Shown one piece after another: positions 43,840-55,932 of a stretch of DNA of 64,000 bases. Positions within the stretch are counted from its first letter, which is position 1; every line of letters starts with the position of its first letter. The stretch covers positions 1-64,000 of the forward strand of contig NJFT01000089.1 in assembly GCA_002221725.1 (NCBI GenBank). The letters are read 5' to 3'. The DNA is from Scedosporium boydii (taxonomy: Eukaryota; Ascomycota; Sordariomycetes; Microascales; Microascaceae). Below the pieces are notes generated by a model, which was not told where the DNA came from, did no database searches, and saw only the letters and a program-made list of their open reading frames with translations. The position numbers and the translations under genes are program-made.

Positions 43840-46485
43840 GACATCTGGGGGCCTCTCCGTTTGCGCCCTCCGGATACCCAGGTATATCGAAATGTCAAAG
43901 ACTTCGGCGCCGTTGGCGACGGAGTTACCGACGACACGGCTGCCATCAACCGAGCAGCGTCTGTATTTAGCCAGAACACCCAGGACAAAGTCCGGTGCGA
44001 CGGAGACTGCGGCTCCACAACCACCCTCGTGGCAATCGTGTACTTCCCTCCTGGAACGTACATTATTTCCAGCCCAGTTATCCAGTACTACTACACCCAG
44101 TTCGTCAGCAGCCCGGAAGCAAGAGCCGTCATGAAAGGCTCGGCGAACTTCGCGGGCATAGCGCTCATCGACACAAACGTCTATTGCCCGAACGTGAACG
44201 GCGATTAGTGGTACGTTAACCAGTCCAACTTCTTCCGACAGATCCACAACTTCATCTTCAGCTTGACGGCCATGCCGCGCAAGAAGTACCAGTGCGACCA
44301 GGAGTATGTGCCCACGGGAATCCACTGGCAGGTCGGCCAAGCCACTAGTATTTCGAACTGGCGCTTCGAGATGCCTCTTTCGTATTCATCCGGCACCACT
44401 ACCGCCATCGGGATCTTCATGGAGAACGGCAGCGGCGGCTCGGTCGATGGCCTCACATTTTTCGGGGGTAATGTCGGCTTCGTCGCAGGGAGCCAGCAGT
44501 TCACGGCGACTAATTTGCGGTTTACCCTGTGTCTCACGGCCATTAAGCACCTCTGGAGCTGGGCGTTCGTTTGGAAAAACATCTATCGCGATTGACTGCA
44601 CTGAGTTCTCCTCCTTGACGAGCCCTCCGCAGGGCACCGGTTCGATCACCGTGCTCGATTCTCACTTCAATAGAGTGCCCTATGCCCTCACTCTATAGCG
44701 CCAGGCGAATCAACAGCCCGCCATAGTCCTGGGGAACCTCCTCGTCGAGAACTCGGTATCCGTCGTGCTCATTTCTGGCGGAGAAACGCTGCTTGCGGGA
44801 TCGACGAAGTCGCTCTACATCTCAAACTGGGTCGGGATTCCAGACTCGTCCTCTGCCGAAGCCCAGGTCCGCAAAGACATACGGATAAATGGCGAACACT
44901 CCGAATAAGCCCGCTGCTCTTCTCGAGAGTACCTCCTCCGCCTATTTCTACAGCTCCAAGCCGCAGCACCCAGGCGCTACGCCTCTTGTGGCGACTCAGT
45001 CTGGATTTCCAACGATGGAACAGGTGAGCAGACTACTGCCATCAACAACTTGCTGAAATCCCATGCAGGATCCATAATTTTCTTCCCTGCCGGTGAATAC
45101 GCGGTGCAACCGTCGAGGTTCCCGTAGGCTCTAAAATCATCGGCTCCGCGTGGAGCACAATCATGGCTACACAAGCTTGGTGGCAGCTTGGTTGGCCCTC
45201 GCACTCCGCGGCGAGAAGACAGGGACCGGGATTGGCGATGGTTTTGATGTCGTCTACATAGACTCGCAGATCTACAATGTTTCAAAGGGCGAGACGGCGA
45301 CCGTGCAATACTACCCGAGCTGTGTGTACGTGTTTCCGGACATCCAGTTAGACACACCCACGACAATCATTTTCCCTTCGTACACCACGTCGCTCGAGGT
45401 TGGCTGGTTCGCGAGCACCGAGCTCACGGACTGTATCTCCGTTGTAACAACAGAAGTTTACCAGAGCATCACCCACATGACTGACCTCACCTCACCAGTA
45501 GTAACGCCAACGGCCATACCCGTGAGAGAAGTAACGATAAGAGAAGACAACAACAGCAGCCTTATTTGGTTGACGTCGAGAATAAGTGTTCTGCCGTTCG
45601 TAATCACAGACGAGCGCAAGCCGTCGGATCCGACAAACCTCATCCTCCCGCCAAATACGAGACCTATTACGCCTCCGCTGCGGCCATGGCCGACGAATGA
45701 GTTTGATGATGATGATACCGTAGATAATGAGAAAGGAATTAGTCCTGTCCTCTACACATTTTGACCGCCGTTCCCTACTTGTAGGTCGGGGTGTGGAGTA
45801 AAGTGCCGCCTCTTCTGTGAACTTCCATGCCTGCTCAGCTGCGCTGACGGGACAGAGGGTTCGTATTACCATGTCCACGAATTTTCAATGCTGTTTCTGT
45901 TTCTCTTCTGGATAATGGCTAACCTGCAATCTCCTTGAGCTAGATTTCCGCGACTCCATTGACCCCGAAAGCCTGCCACCGGATTACTTCGACGAGGAAT
46001 GTCAAACGACAACCTTCGAATCCTGCCGTGAGATCCACAACGCAACGCCGACAATCTACATATGAAGCTGTAGCGACATTGAAGGCTGCGTACCCTCGCG
46101 CCGAATTCCGAGCACAGTGACCCGCGGTCCGGTTGGCGCCATCACCGACGCCGAAACATACACCACAGACGTTTACCCGCACATACAGGTCGTTTTGACG
46201 GCGCAAGCGATCGTCAACCATCTTAGCGGTATTAGAGAATGGCCCTTCCCTGGCGCTGTGCCTACAAACCCTCCCGGAGACGCTGACCTACCTGTGGCGC
46301 CTCCCGCCGACCACCCCTACTGCTTCCGGGCGCATAATTCCGACAATCGATGGGGCCACATGTCCTACTCCGAGATGGACGCTGTCGCATCTCGTCTCTC
46401 TACAACGCCGGGGCATCTCCTGCCGTCTAACTCCTACGGATATGTTGTAAAGGTCGCCAGCAGCCTCGTGGTATCTGTCTCGTGA
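43840..46485 (+). pseudogene. GH55 exo-beta-1,3-glucanase, long form, multiply broken
   Basis: The first pectate-lyase-3 domain starts with YRNVKDFGAVGDGVTDDTAA and VAIVYFPPGTYIISSPVIQY. A TAG at 44206 follows NVNGD. It goes on with WYVNQSNFFRQIHNFIFSLT, PTGIHWQVGQATSISNW and IGIFMENGSGGSVDGLTFFG, then stops and changes frame near 44595. The second domain is recognisable in EVPVGSKIIGSAWSTIMATQ around 45115-45175. The long C-terminal tail, VVYIDSQIYN..., FPSYTTSLEVGW, ITPPLRPWP and DEECQTTTFESC, continues in changing frames to 46485. Intact GH55 enzymes are secreted and release glucose from beta-1,3-glucan. At least four breaks are visible. The base composition is normal, so RIP is not the cause. 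The true 5' end, with its signal peptide, is not found. Confidence 0.82.
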
Positions 46486-46559
46486 TTCAATCATCAGATC
46501 ATACACGTATTCCTCTGTGACCGGGGGAATCTTAGCTTTGATCGTGTTGAAAAGCTATA

Positions 46560-46720
46560 TGTAACACCCGAAAGTTACCCTCAGCAGTTTCCATTGCTGT
46601 TCACTTTCCTGAGCTGCAGCTGAGTTGGGGTGAATCTATGGGTGAGCTTAGCCTTCGTCTATCGCACAGCTGCAGAGGCCCAGTTTTGGTCCCTCAGCTA
46701 AAGTTACCATCAATCAAAAA
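46560..46720 (+). repeat. left 161-bp terminal inverted repeat
   Basis: Arm of the 46560-51857 element. GC-normal, in contrast to the interior that starts right after it. Confidence 0.85.
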
Positions 46721-48640
46721 AAAAGTCTAATATTAAATAAGTTATAATAAAAGAATAAATTTTAATACTATAAGCTATATATTATAAGATTAGTAGATAA
46801 CCTTAGATACTAGTTTTAAAAACTATAAGATAAGGTTAGAGATACTATTAATAACTTATAAAGGTAGGTCTTAGAAGTAGATAACTAGAGAATAGAGCTA
46901 GTAACTTAATAGTTTAACTATAAATAAGAAATATTTAAATATAAATAAGTTATAAACTAGCTATATAATAAAATAATAAAACTATAAAAATAGCCTAATA
47001 GTACTTTGTTAAAGCTACGTAGTATAACTAATAATATAAATAAGATTATATTACCTACTTAAAAGAATAATTAGTAGTAGCTAGGAACTACTTTATAAAG
47101 AAAAAATAGTCTAATAGTTATTAAATTAGTCTATTAGTTAAATAAGATATCAAGAAGTAGATGATTAGTTAGAATCTATATTATAGAATATTATATTTAA
47201 AGAAGAGAAGAGAAAATATAAAAATAAGAAAAGAAGTATTATTAAGAAAAAAATAGTAAAGAATATCTACTACAATAACACTCTAGCTAATAGGAAATAA
47301 CTAATTGCTTACAATTATAATACTACCCTTCACCTATTTCTACACTATATTACCTGTCTAAGAACTAGTCTATAAAAAGAGGGGGACTATTATCCTTTTA
47401 TATATAAGTAAGGTTCGGATATATAGCATATTAGGCTTCTGGTAGTAGCACCGATTAGTAATGTGGTAGCGCTGCTGCTAGTCGCCCTATGTACTAATAT
47501 AGTACTCTATTAGTTATTAAAAAAGTTACCTAAAAGATAGAGCTAGAACTCTAAAAAAATATATAAAAAATAAATATTATAGAAAGATAGTAGATTTACT
47601 ATTTAAAAGTATTAATTATTCTAGTAAGTTAAGAGTTTATAATCTTAGTAAATAATATAATATAAAAGAATTTTATTTTACTTATAATTATTAATAAGCT
47701 AAAGCTTCTACAGATTATAAAAAACTAGCTATATACTTTTAATATATATAATAAAATCTTAGTTAAGTATAAAGGTAGAATAATAAGTACTAAGACTATA
47801 TACTTTAATATTATTATTACTAAATAACCTAATTATTTTTTTTAATATTATTAAAATAGCTAATTATCTTATTATATTAGGAATACTATAACTATAGATA
47901 AGAAATCTATATATTAACTAAACTACTAATTAGCTTACTTAAAATAAAATTAAATAAGGCTTAGAGAATAACTTAACTTCTAAATAAAATTAACTAAATA
48001 GTTAACTTTTAAATAAGCTAAGAGCTTTTAAAATAATAATCTACTTTAAAGTACTTACTATAAAAAATTTAAATTACTTACTAAAAAAAAGAAAATATAA
48101 ATAAATATATATAATAAAAGTAATTATAAGTTTTAAAATACTATTACTATTAGATAATATAATAAAATATATATTAAAAGAATATTAGAAATATAGTAAG
48201 GTATTTATTAAAGAACTAAATATTAAACTACCTAAGTATAGCTAATAAGACTATAAGATATTATTAAAAAAAAATACTTAACTAAAGTTTATATTTATTT
48301 GTAACCTTAATAAAAAATAATAATAAATATTAAAAAAATATATAAAGAAAATATTAAAAAAAAGATATATTAGACTTTTAATATTACTAGTAGGATATTT
48401 AATTCTTTAGGTATTTAAAAAAAATAATAGATTATAAATATATATAAACTATTAATAACTTAATAAAATTACTATTAAAAACTAATACTTACTAAGATAA
48501 GGAAAGAGGTAATTATAATAGAATTAGTATAGTTCTCTTATAAGCTATAGGATAAGATAGAAGAACTTTCTTTCTTTACGATAATAAGAGGTATAAACTT
48601 TTTTTTCTTTTTTTCTTTTAGAAGAAATTCTTCTTCTTCT

Positions 48641-48792
48641 TTCTTAAGTTTCTTAAGTTTTTTAAGTTTTTCAAGTTTTTCAAGTTTCTTAAGTTTCTCA
48701 AGTTTCTCAAGTTTCTCAAGTTTCTTAAATTTGTTAAGTTTCTTAAATTTCTTAAATTTCTTAAGTTCTTAAGTTCTCAAGTTTTTTAAGTT
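48641..48792 (+). repeat. minisatellite with ~10-bp unit TTTCTCAAGT
   Basis: About 15 units with T/C variation (tttctcaagt, tttcttaagt, tttcttaaat). The T/C variants suggest C-to-T mutation after the array formed. Confidence 0.8.
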
Positions 48793-50770
48793 ATCTAGTT
48801 TTATTATATTAATAGTTAGTTATTAGTCCTTTTTTTAATTAACTCTTTTTTACTTAGTTCTTATAGTTCTTGTCTAGCACTATTTCTAGATAGTTTTTCT
48901 ATTATTTTATATATAAAAGTATCCTCTATTTAATTATTTTACTACTTTATAACTTCCTCCTATTTAGAAGCCTTCTTCTCATCTAATGTAGCCCTATTCC
49001 TACTAATCTTTATTATTAGTAATGTCCTACTGCTTGTTTCGGCTTAATATATATCACAGAGTGCTCCTTTGGGTACTAGAAGGATTTTTCTTCTTTTCTT
49101 CTTTTTTAATCTATTAATTAATTATTTCTAATATCTCATTTTACTATTCCTACTAGAAGAACTATAGTACCTCTTATAAGAACTATTTTTAGCTATTTAA
49201 TTACCTTTTTCTTTCTTCTTTTCTTATTTCTTATAGTATATATAGGCAGGCTACACTACCTTATTTTAGTACTAGTAAAAAAAGCTATTTATTTTATAAT
49301 TTAACTAAGGTTAGTTAATAATATTAAGCTCTAGGATTATTTAGTTAACTTAAGTAGGCTTCTTTATAGATTAGCTTAGTTAAGATAGCTATAAGTAAAA
49401 GAGGCCTAGAATTATAAAATAATTTAATTAGATCTTTATAAGTTAATCTTTTAAGTATAAGACTATAATCTAAAATTACTAATAGCTTTAGGAAATATAT
49501 AATACTAAAAAGCTCTCTAATAGTAACTAGTATTATAAAAGCCTTATCTTATTTCTATTTTATATAGGTATTATATTTTTTATTATTAGATAATAAAACT
49601 AGGAATATATAATAGTAAAATATAAAGAAGGCTTAAGTATATTTAATACTTATTACTTTTAGTATCTAATCTAATTATTAATATTACTAGCTAATCTTTT
49701 TACTTATAATATAAATAAAAAAGTTTACTAATTGTTTTAAAAGAGTAGATCTAGGTAGGAAGAACTTAGAATTATATCTATTTTTTAGGGACTATATAAT
49801 AATATAGCTAAATAAAGTTCTTTTATATATATAATATTTATTATAACTAAGATTTATATAAGTAAGTAGAATTATAAAGAAAATACTATTTTTATTTATC
49901 TTTACTTTATTATATTATTACTTTTAAATTAAAATATTTTATTATTTACTTATAAAGTTTATATATCCTTAGCTTACTTTAAATATATATTACTTATATA
50001 TATAATATCTAGTAATATTAAAGAGATAGCTAATAGAATTTTATATTATAAGATAATAGAGCTAGTAGTTATATAATAATTTTAGCTTAGGACTTTACTA
50101 TATATAAAAAATAATAAATAAAAAAAGCCTCTAACTAGAGGGTTTTAATTAATTTATATAACTATAGTTTATATTAAATAAATATTTTACTTATATTCTT
50201 GCCTATTTTATGGCTAGATAAGATCTACTTTTTTTTAATTTTACTTTATCTTATATAAATCTATATAATATAGTAATTCTTATATAGCTACCTAGAGGCT
50301 AGATTCTTAAAATAGATTTTTATATACTAATATATATAATAATAAAAAGGTATTTAGCTTATAGTATAACAATATAAGAAAACTTTTATTAAATATAAAA
50401 GTAACTAGTAGAAAGTAAAGTAATTGTATATTTATATTATAAAAGATAATAAGTATAGAAGTAAAAAATATAAAAGTAAATAATAATTAGTAAATTTAAT
50501 ATTATATAAATACTTTCTTATTAAAGATATCTATATAAGTAAAGTAAAAATAAGAAATATCTTTAATTAAGAACTATACTATATAAAGAACTTAAGCTTC
50601 TTTAATTTATATAGCTAGCCTAATACTTAGAAAGGTAATATAAGAAAAGTCTTACTTATCTAAAATAAAGAGATTTATATAGAATTTAGTTAAATTATAT
50701 ATTCTTATTACTAGAAGCTATATAATAAAATATCTAAGTATATTTTTATATCTATAAGAGCTATATTATA

Positions 50771-51190
50771 GGGAGGATTTATCACGGGCCGACCTTATAT
50801 AGGCCCAGAGCGGTGACAGACGGCAGAATGTAGTAGGTGGGCGCACCCGCCAGGCAGATGTACAAACTTATAAAGGCGATCGCCGGGTAGCCTAGCGATC
50901 GCCCGTGGTGATCACAGTGATCGTAGCGACGAACATTACGATCAAGGGCGGTGATCGCGACTCTATAGCGGCGATCACCCTGAGAGAGCTTGGAAGGAAA
51001 CGTTTACATAAATTACAGGTTCTACTATATTTCTAGTTTATCTTTTAAGACTCTCTAGTAGTTAATATAAGTAATACTTATACCTTATACTTATATATAT
51101 ACTTCTTACCAATACTACTATATATACTATTTGACTACCTCGCTTACTTTAAAATAAGTACCTACTATCTTAATACTACTACATTCCGTT
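50771..51190 (-). repeat. LTR fragment, family A, nested copy
   Basis: It opens with the same block as copy 1 (tcacgggccgacct..., ggcccag, gcggtgaca), keeps GATCGC/GATCAC-rich text to about 50990, then grades into AT-rich sequence (ttctactatatttctagttta). The GC-normal part contrasts with the surrounding RIP-like DNA. Confidence 0.7.
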
Positions 51191-51696
51191 AATTAACCGA
51201 GACCCGCAGTATTAAGATTATAATAAAATTTAATAATTTCTATCTTAATTATATACTCTTTTCTTTTATCTAATATTTTATTTTTAAATTAAAATATTTT
51301 AATATAATTAAATATAATTTTCTTATATATTTTAATTTTATAATTATAAAGATTATAAAATAGTTAATAATATTTTAAAAGTTAAAATAAGAAAATATAT
51401 AAAAATTACTTTTAATATTTAATTTAATTTTTATTAAAATATTATTTACTTTTTATTTAAATAATTACTTTAATAATATTAAACTATAATATAATACTTT
51501 AAATAATTATAAAATATTTTTATTTTTTTTATAATAATTATAATATTAAAAGATTTTAATATTTATTTATATATATATATTTATATAATATTATAATTAT
51601 AAGTTAAATAATAATATATATTAAAATTATACTTAAGTAATATATATATATAAACTTAAAATTAGGTCTAGAAAGAAACTATAGAAGGTGAGTTTA

Positions 51697-51857
51697 TTTT
51701 TGATCGATGGTAACTTTAGCTAAGGGACTAAAACCGGGCCTCTGTGGCTGTGCGATAGACGAAGGCTAAGCTCACCTATAGATTCACCCCAACTTAGCTG
51801 CAGCTCAGGAAAGTGAACAGCAATGGAAACTGCTGAGGGTAACTTTCGGGTGTTACA
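51697..51857 (-). repeat. right 161-bp terminal inverted repeat
   Basis: Inverse copy of 46560-46720, same length, differing by transitions only. Confidence 0.85.
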
Positions 51858-53144
51858 TATAGATGTAGTTGTTCCCGGGCAAAGACTGGTAGTTAAAGGG
51901 AACGAAATCACCCCTGGGAAGAGGGCACATCGCACACACACGACGACGGATGTCTCGCAGTTGATAAGTCTGACACCTTGATTGCAATCCGCATCATGTA
52001 CCGACCGACGCATCTGTAGCTAGATCCTGGCTTGCTGGCGGTCGTAAGTCGGAGAAGAGACCTAGGTTTCCTTTTCTCTGGCGCTTCAAGAGGAAGGCTT
52101 CTGATGTAGATAGTACGGTCTTTCTCACACAAAAATTGTCCAAATTTCTGAATTTTAGCCAAGAGCGTGTGGTGTTCCGGCATGAGCTTTAGGCAAACGC
52201 CTCTTTCTTGGAGGCTTTCTGAGTCTGGATGGAGAAAGGGAAAGAGGTTTCACCTACCAAGTAGCCGCTAAGCTCCCAGGTCATATCATGTGAAGGGCCG
52301 TATTCTCCCGAACCCACCGGTTAGAATGTCGAGTTCTGGGGCCGCTGGAAGGCTAAGCAAGTACTAATAATTTGCGATAGCCGTGTCCTGAGGACGTCGA
52401 TCAAGATTCCTGAATGGGCGTTGCGACTTTCCCAGTATACACCGAAGGGAACTGGAAACGCTTAGCTATAATAAAGGCGTTTGCAGATCCCACAAACGTG
52501 AGACTCAATAGGTTGATTTGGTTCTCGGGCCATCCTTCGTGTAGGTCAAAGTGTGTCAAAGCCGCGTTTTCATCAATATTTTTCTCCATTCGATTAGTAT
52601 ACTGCGTGCCGCGATTACGCGGGAAACCAGGCTCTTCTTTTAACCAGGCAGAGACGAAAGTATCTGGCTCTGGATAAAGTGTGTTTGCGTGGCGGGGAGG
52701 AGCCCCTATTAATTCGTGGATGAAGGACTCAGGGTAAGTAACACTTGGAGCTGATTAAAACCGGGAACCTGACCTTGAGCCGACCGGCCTGTCGTTGGGG
52801 CGGCGAGGCGACTAGAAAGTCGAGGAACAGAGATCACAGTCACTTTCTCTGGGCCTGGTCTAACCGACTGCTTATCGTGCATGTACTCCGATAGCTTTCT
52901 GCCTCTCATTTGCCTCACAACAACAGCGGAGTTGGTCGTCGTTGGCTAGATGGAATGGGCCACCGTTATGCTATATATAACGCTTGGTGTTGTGAAATGG
53001 GGGACCTAGTGGCCTTTGTAATCCATACTACTAGCCTGATACCTGGAATACTATCTTAAGGAAAGGGAGATTCGCTACTTGCTCACATAGACTATATTCT
53101 AAGTCTGCTTAATATCATGTGTATCTGACCTATATAGGAGGAAC
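51858..53144. other. intergenic, no supported gene
   Basis: About 1.3 kb of ordinary composition. Short ORFs at 51908-52183 (-) and 52414-52677 (+) have no recognisable motifs. Confidence 0.4.
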
Positions 53145-53235
53145 TTTGCTTATCTAAAAGAGGGAAGCTCTAGGTAGAATGTAGTTAAATCATATTCTCC
53201 CCATTACCAGGAACTACATAACGAAATCCTCACGC
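53145..53235 (+). repeat. less-mutated relative of sequence inside the 5.3-kb element
   Basis: This block (cttatctaaaa...gtagaatgtagttaaat...ccattaccagg) aligns with 50658-50745, where almost every difference is G to A or C to T. It gives a glimpse of the element before RIP. Confidence 0.55.
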
Positions 53236-53303
53236 CCAGTCCTGGTAGCATTAAGATTACATCTCCAAGTCTCCAAGTCCGGGGCGTACAGCTGGAACAT
53301 GAG

Positions 53304-55592
53304 CTATATAATGGGTATAACGTGTTCCCACAACCCGGAGGATAGTATCTCACTTGTATCCGGAGCTGTCCAGAACAGAATTGCCACTAGGATGCATCTC
53401 CAGATCAAGGCGTTATTAAGATCAGCATCGTCTATAGCAATGCTCTCCTCGGATACTTTCTCACTCTGGTTGGCATCCTCAGTCTTGGTCTCTCTGTCCT
53501 CGGCGCCATTTTCATCGTCTTTACTTGCAACGTTATCGGATTGGCCCTTGGTGCCATGGCCGCTACGCTTACCCTGGAGCTTAGGATCCGCTAAGCTCAC
53601 TGGGTTCGGATAAGCTCCACCGCTCGACAACACCTCGTAGCACATGTTCAACGTTCTCTGGATGCCCTTAATGACGATTTTCATTATAGACCCGACATCT
53701 CCAACGCCCATTTCCCCAACAGTCTCAATCTGGCTTCGTAAGAAGCATAGTAGCAGCTGCAAGTCCTTATCAGAGATCGCTCTCCAGCCATGCGCGTCAT
53801 TCCCAAGGGATTCGACAAAAACGCCAAGTCTCTGGAGCATCTCGAAGTGGCGGGCGGTAACTTCTTTCTGCGGGCGGTCGTCCTTGCGCAGTCCTGTCCA
53901 GCGAGAGCCAGACGGGTGATGCTGGTCTGCCTGCTGGATGTTAGGATTTGAGGGCGTCACGAAACTATTATCCTCTATGGCTTTTTGGGCATCTAGAAGA
54001 GCCAGGGTAATGTGGTATAAATGCCGTATCCTGCACTTGACACGACCTTTCCCGGCCGGAGTGTGGTCGATCCAGGCCAGCCACTTATCTACCTGCTGCA
54101 GCTGGACCAGAACTAGAATGCGAAAATACTGCCTTTTCACGGGCACCATGCCACTGAACCACGTCTGAAAGTCATCGAATTCGTACAAGGCCTTCAGACT
54201 GGCCTGGTAGACGTACATGATCACAACCGACGTCGACCTCGATCTGAAAATCTCCAGGGCCCCCTCAAGGAGGTACCGGACAAGCCCGCTCTCGTCTTGT
54301 TCCAGTGAGTCCGACGGGTATTCTTCCGTAATAAGGAACTGCGAGATCCACTCCAATTGATCGGCATCTTGCACATGATCTGGAGGTGCAAGCCCACGGT
54401 GATGAACCTCCTGGGCGGCAGGCAGCAGCCTTGGCGTCATTTCGGACAGCAAGTGAGCCCTCGATCTCGACCAGAAGCTCCCGTTTAAAGCGAGGGTGGT
54501 GAGGACGTTTGGGTCTCGTGAATGGTTTGCCGGGAATATAACGGGTGGGTGGTCTGGCGTCCTTGCCAGGAAGAGCCAAATGAGTCGGTCACCACCAATG
54601 GTTCTCATTTTGGGAGGGCTGTGACACAGCGAATGACTTTCCCGCGTGCAATCCCGAAATGGAAGCTTTGTGATGGCCTCGTACAGTCTGAATTGGTCTA
54701 ATATATTTACCATGAGAAACTTGTGGCTTTCATGGCTGGTTGTGCCTAGACCGTCTAGGGATGGCGGAGGCGACAATTCATCCTCAGCTCTGAGTCCAAC
54801 TTGGATATAGCCACGGCCATGGTAGATGGCATGCATCAGCCGATGCCATTTCGCCAAAGGCGCCGATGTCGGAATGAGCCTTTGTTCCCGTCTGTAGAGA
54901 GTGCAGGCGCCCACAATGCCGAGAGTCGGATGCTGCCGAAACTCAAATTGGAACCCGTCACCGGCGATGATAGGATAGGCCGACTGGGATACAGACTGAA
55001 ATGAGTGAGCTCCAGCAACTGCTGCCCCAGAGACTATCATACCGAGGTCGGCATAGGCAGGAACGGCAAGGATGTCATCAGGTAGGTAGTCCGCCGCGGT
55101 TGTCTCAAGGTCCTCATCCCCAACCACTAGGGTGTCGAGGTCCAAGAGCTGTAAAAGTTTCAGCCACGTTGCAGTCGGTCGACCGTTAGAAAGGTAGTGC
55201 ATCGACGGTCCTTGCGGCTGCCCTTCGCCGTCCAGCAACTTGTCCAGGATCTCGTGAATGTTATTTGCCCGTAGTACGGGCGTGCGAGCGATCGACAGCA
55301 AGGTTAAGTCACGCCAGCTCCATTCTTTCCTTGTGTATGCGGCCCATTTCCCGATAGCTCGCTCATTAGACTTGCGACGGCCGGAACCGGACGCCAGAAT
55401 AGCTTGGTAGAGAGCGATGAGCGTGAAGAATACTGCGAGAATGCCGACCGGAGCCGTGAAGGCGAATGTGATGGGATCCCAGTTATACTCGGCGTCATCT
55501 GCGATGATCTTATCGTCAATGACTTGGAGTAACGCCCGCAAAAGGCATTCGGTAGCGTTTTCGTTCTCGGGGCAGGTGTTCTTGGCCGACAT
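53304..55592 (-). CDS. large fungal membrane protein of unknown function (762 aa)
   Basis: A single exon of 762 residues. A short N-terminal segment precedes one clear membrane helix at about residues 43-66 (FAFTAPVGILAVFFTLIALYQ), followed by a basic stretch GRRKSNERAIGKWAAYTRKEW. The large soluble part has no known domain. It contains WRDLTLLSIARTPVLRAN and an acidic/basic low-complexity linker near 690-725. A second hydrophobic segment (ALIWRCILVAILFWTAP) lies near the C-terminus. I recall similar uncharacterised proteins starting WDPITFAFTAP in other Pezizomycotina, but cannot name a family. Codon use is normal and no break is seen over 762 codons, which argues that it is expressed and selected. 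It stands between a transposon-rich block and a dead Tc1 copy. Confidence 0.85.
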   Translation of the reverse strand: MSAKNTCPENENATECLLRALLQVIDDKIIADDAEYNWDPITFAFTAPVGILAVFFTLIALYQAILASGSGRRKSNERAIGKWAAYTRKEWSWRDLTLLSIARTPVLRANNIHEILDKLLDGEGQPQGPSMHYLSNGRPTATWLKLLQLLDLDTLVVGDEDLETTAADYLPDDILAVPAYADLGMIVSGAAVAGAHSFQSVSQSAYPIIAGDGFQFEFRQHPTLGIVGACTLYRREQRLIPTSAPLAKWHRLMHAIYHGRGYIQVGLRAEDELSPPPSLDGLGTTSHESHKFLMVNILDQFRLYEAITKLPFRDCTRESHSLCHSPPKMRTIGGDRLIWLFLARTPDHPPVIFPANHSRDPNVLTTLALNGSFWSRSRAHLLSEMTPRLLPAAQEVHHRGLAPPDHVQDADQLEWISQFLITEEYPSDSLEQDESGLVRYLLEGALEIFRSRSTSVVIMYVYQASLKALYEFDDFQTWFSGMVPVKRQYFRILVLVQLQQVDKWLAWIDHTPAGKGRVKCRIRHLYHITLALLDAQKAIEDNSFVTPSNPNIQQADQHHPSGSRWTGLRKDDRPQKEVTARHFEMLQRLGVFVESLGNDAHGWRAISDKDLQLLLCFLRSQIETVGEMGVGDVGSIMKIVIKGIQRTLNMCYEVLSSGGAYPNPVSLADPKLQGKRSGHGTKGQSDNVASKDDENGAEDRETKTEDANQSEKVSEESIAIDDADLNNALIWRCILVAILFWTAPDTSEILSSGLWEHVIPII

Positions 55593-55932
55593 ATTGATGG
55601 GCTACGCGTATGCTAAGCAGTGATGAGTACCTTATTAAGGGATAGGACACTCGGGAACATAACCACAAATGAGGCCGCTCCATCCGTGGGGAATATAACT
55701 TTTAGGCAAGCGAAACAGCAAGCCGATGTGGGGAGCCCAACGTCACGAGCTGACCATGTCGGAGACCCGTAGGCGGTCAGTCGTGGCAGAAAGGATAAAC
55801 TACGGAGTAATACGGACTAAAAAGAAGAGGACTGAACAAATCTTATACCAGGGTTTGAAACGTTAAATCGGAAGCTGCTGACCACTTTTAGAAGAGGTAT
55901 ATATACTTCAATTACTATATAAAAACAGGCTA
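55593..55932. other. upstream region of the membrane protein
   Basis: 340 bp shared with the 3' flank of the dead transposase. Nothing recognised. Confidence 0.4.

Larger units (their letters stand above)
46560..51857. mobile_element. 5.3-kb AT-rich element with 161-bp terminal inverted repeats
   Basis: The left end TGTAACACCCGAAAGTTACC is repeated in inverse orientation at the right end (51697-51857). The two 161-bp arms differ only by about nine transitions. Just outside both ends lies TATA, so a TA or TATA target duplication is possible. The interior is nearly pure A/T, TpA-rich and without usable ORFs, consistent with RIP. A 10-bp minisatellite (48641-48792) and an LTR fragment (about 50771-51190) lie inside. 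The superfamily cannot be assigned; the long arms would fit a MULE or other TIR transposon, or two opposed LTR-type ends flanking decayed sequence. Confidence 0.7.

Noticed and set aside
43795..44340. 181-codon minus ORF within the GH55 region
   Set aside because: Antisense shadow of GH55 pectate-lyase-3 sequence on the plus strand.
48641..48792. CRISPR-like array
   Set aside because: Units are directly adjacent without spacers, and the genome is fungal; it is a minisatellite.
53299..53613. 104-codon plus ORF
   Set aside because: Shadow of the 762-residue minus-strand gene.
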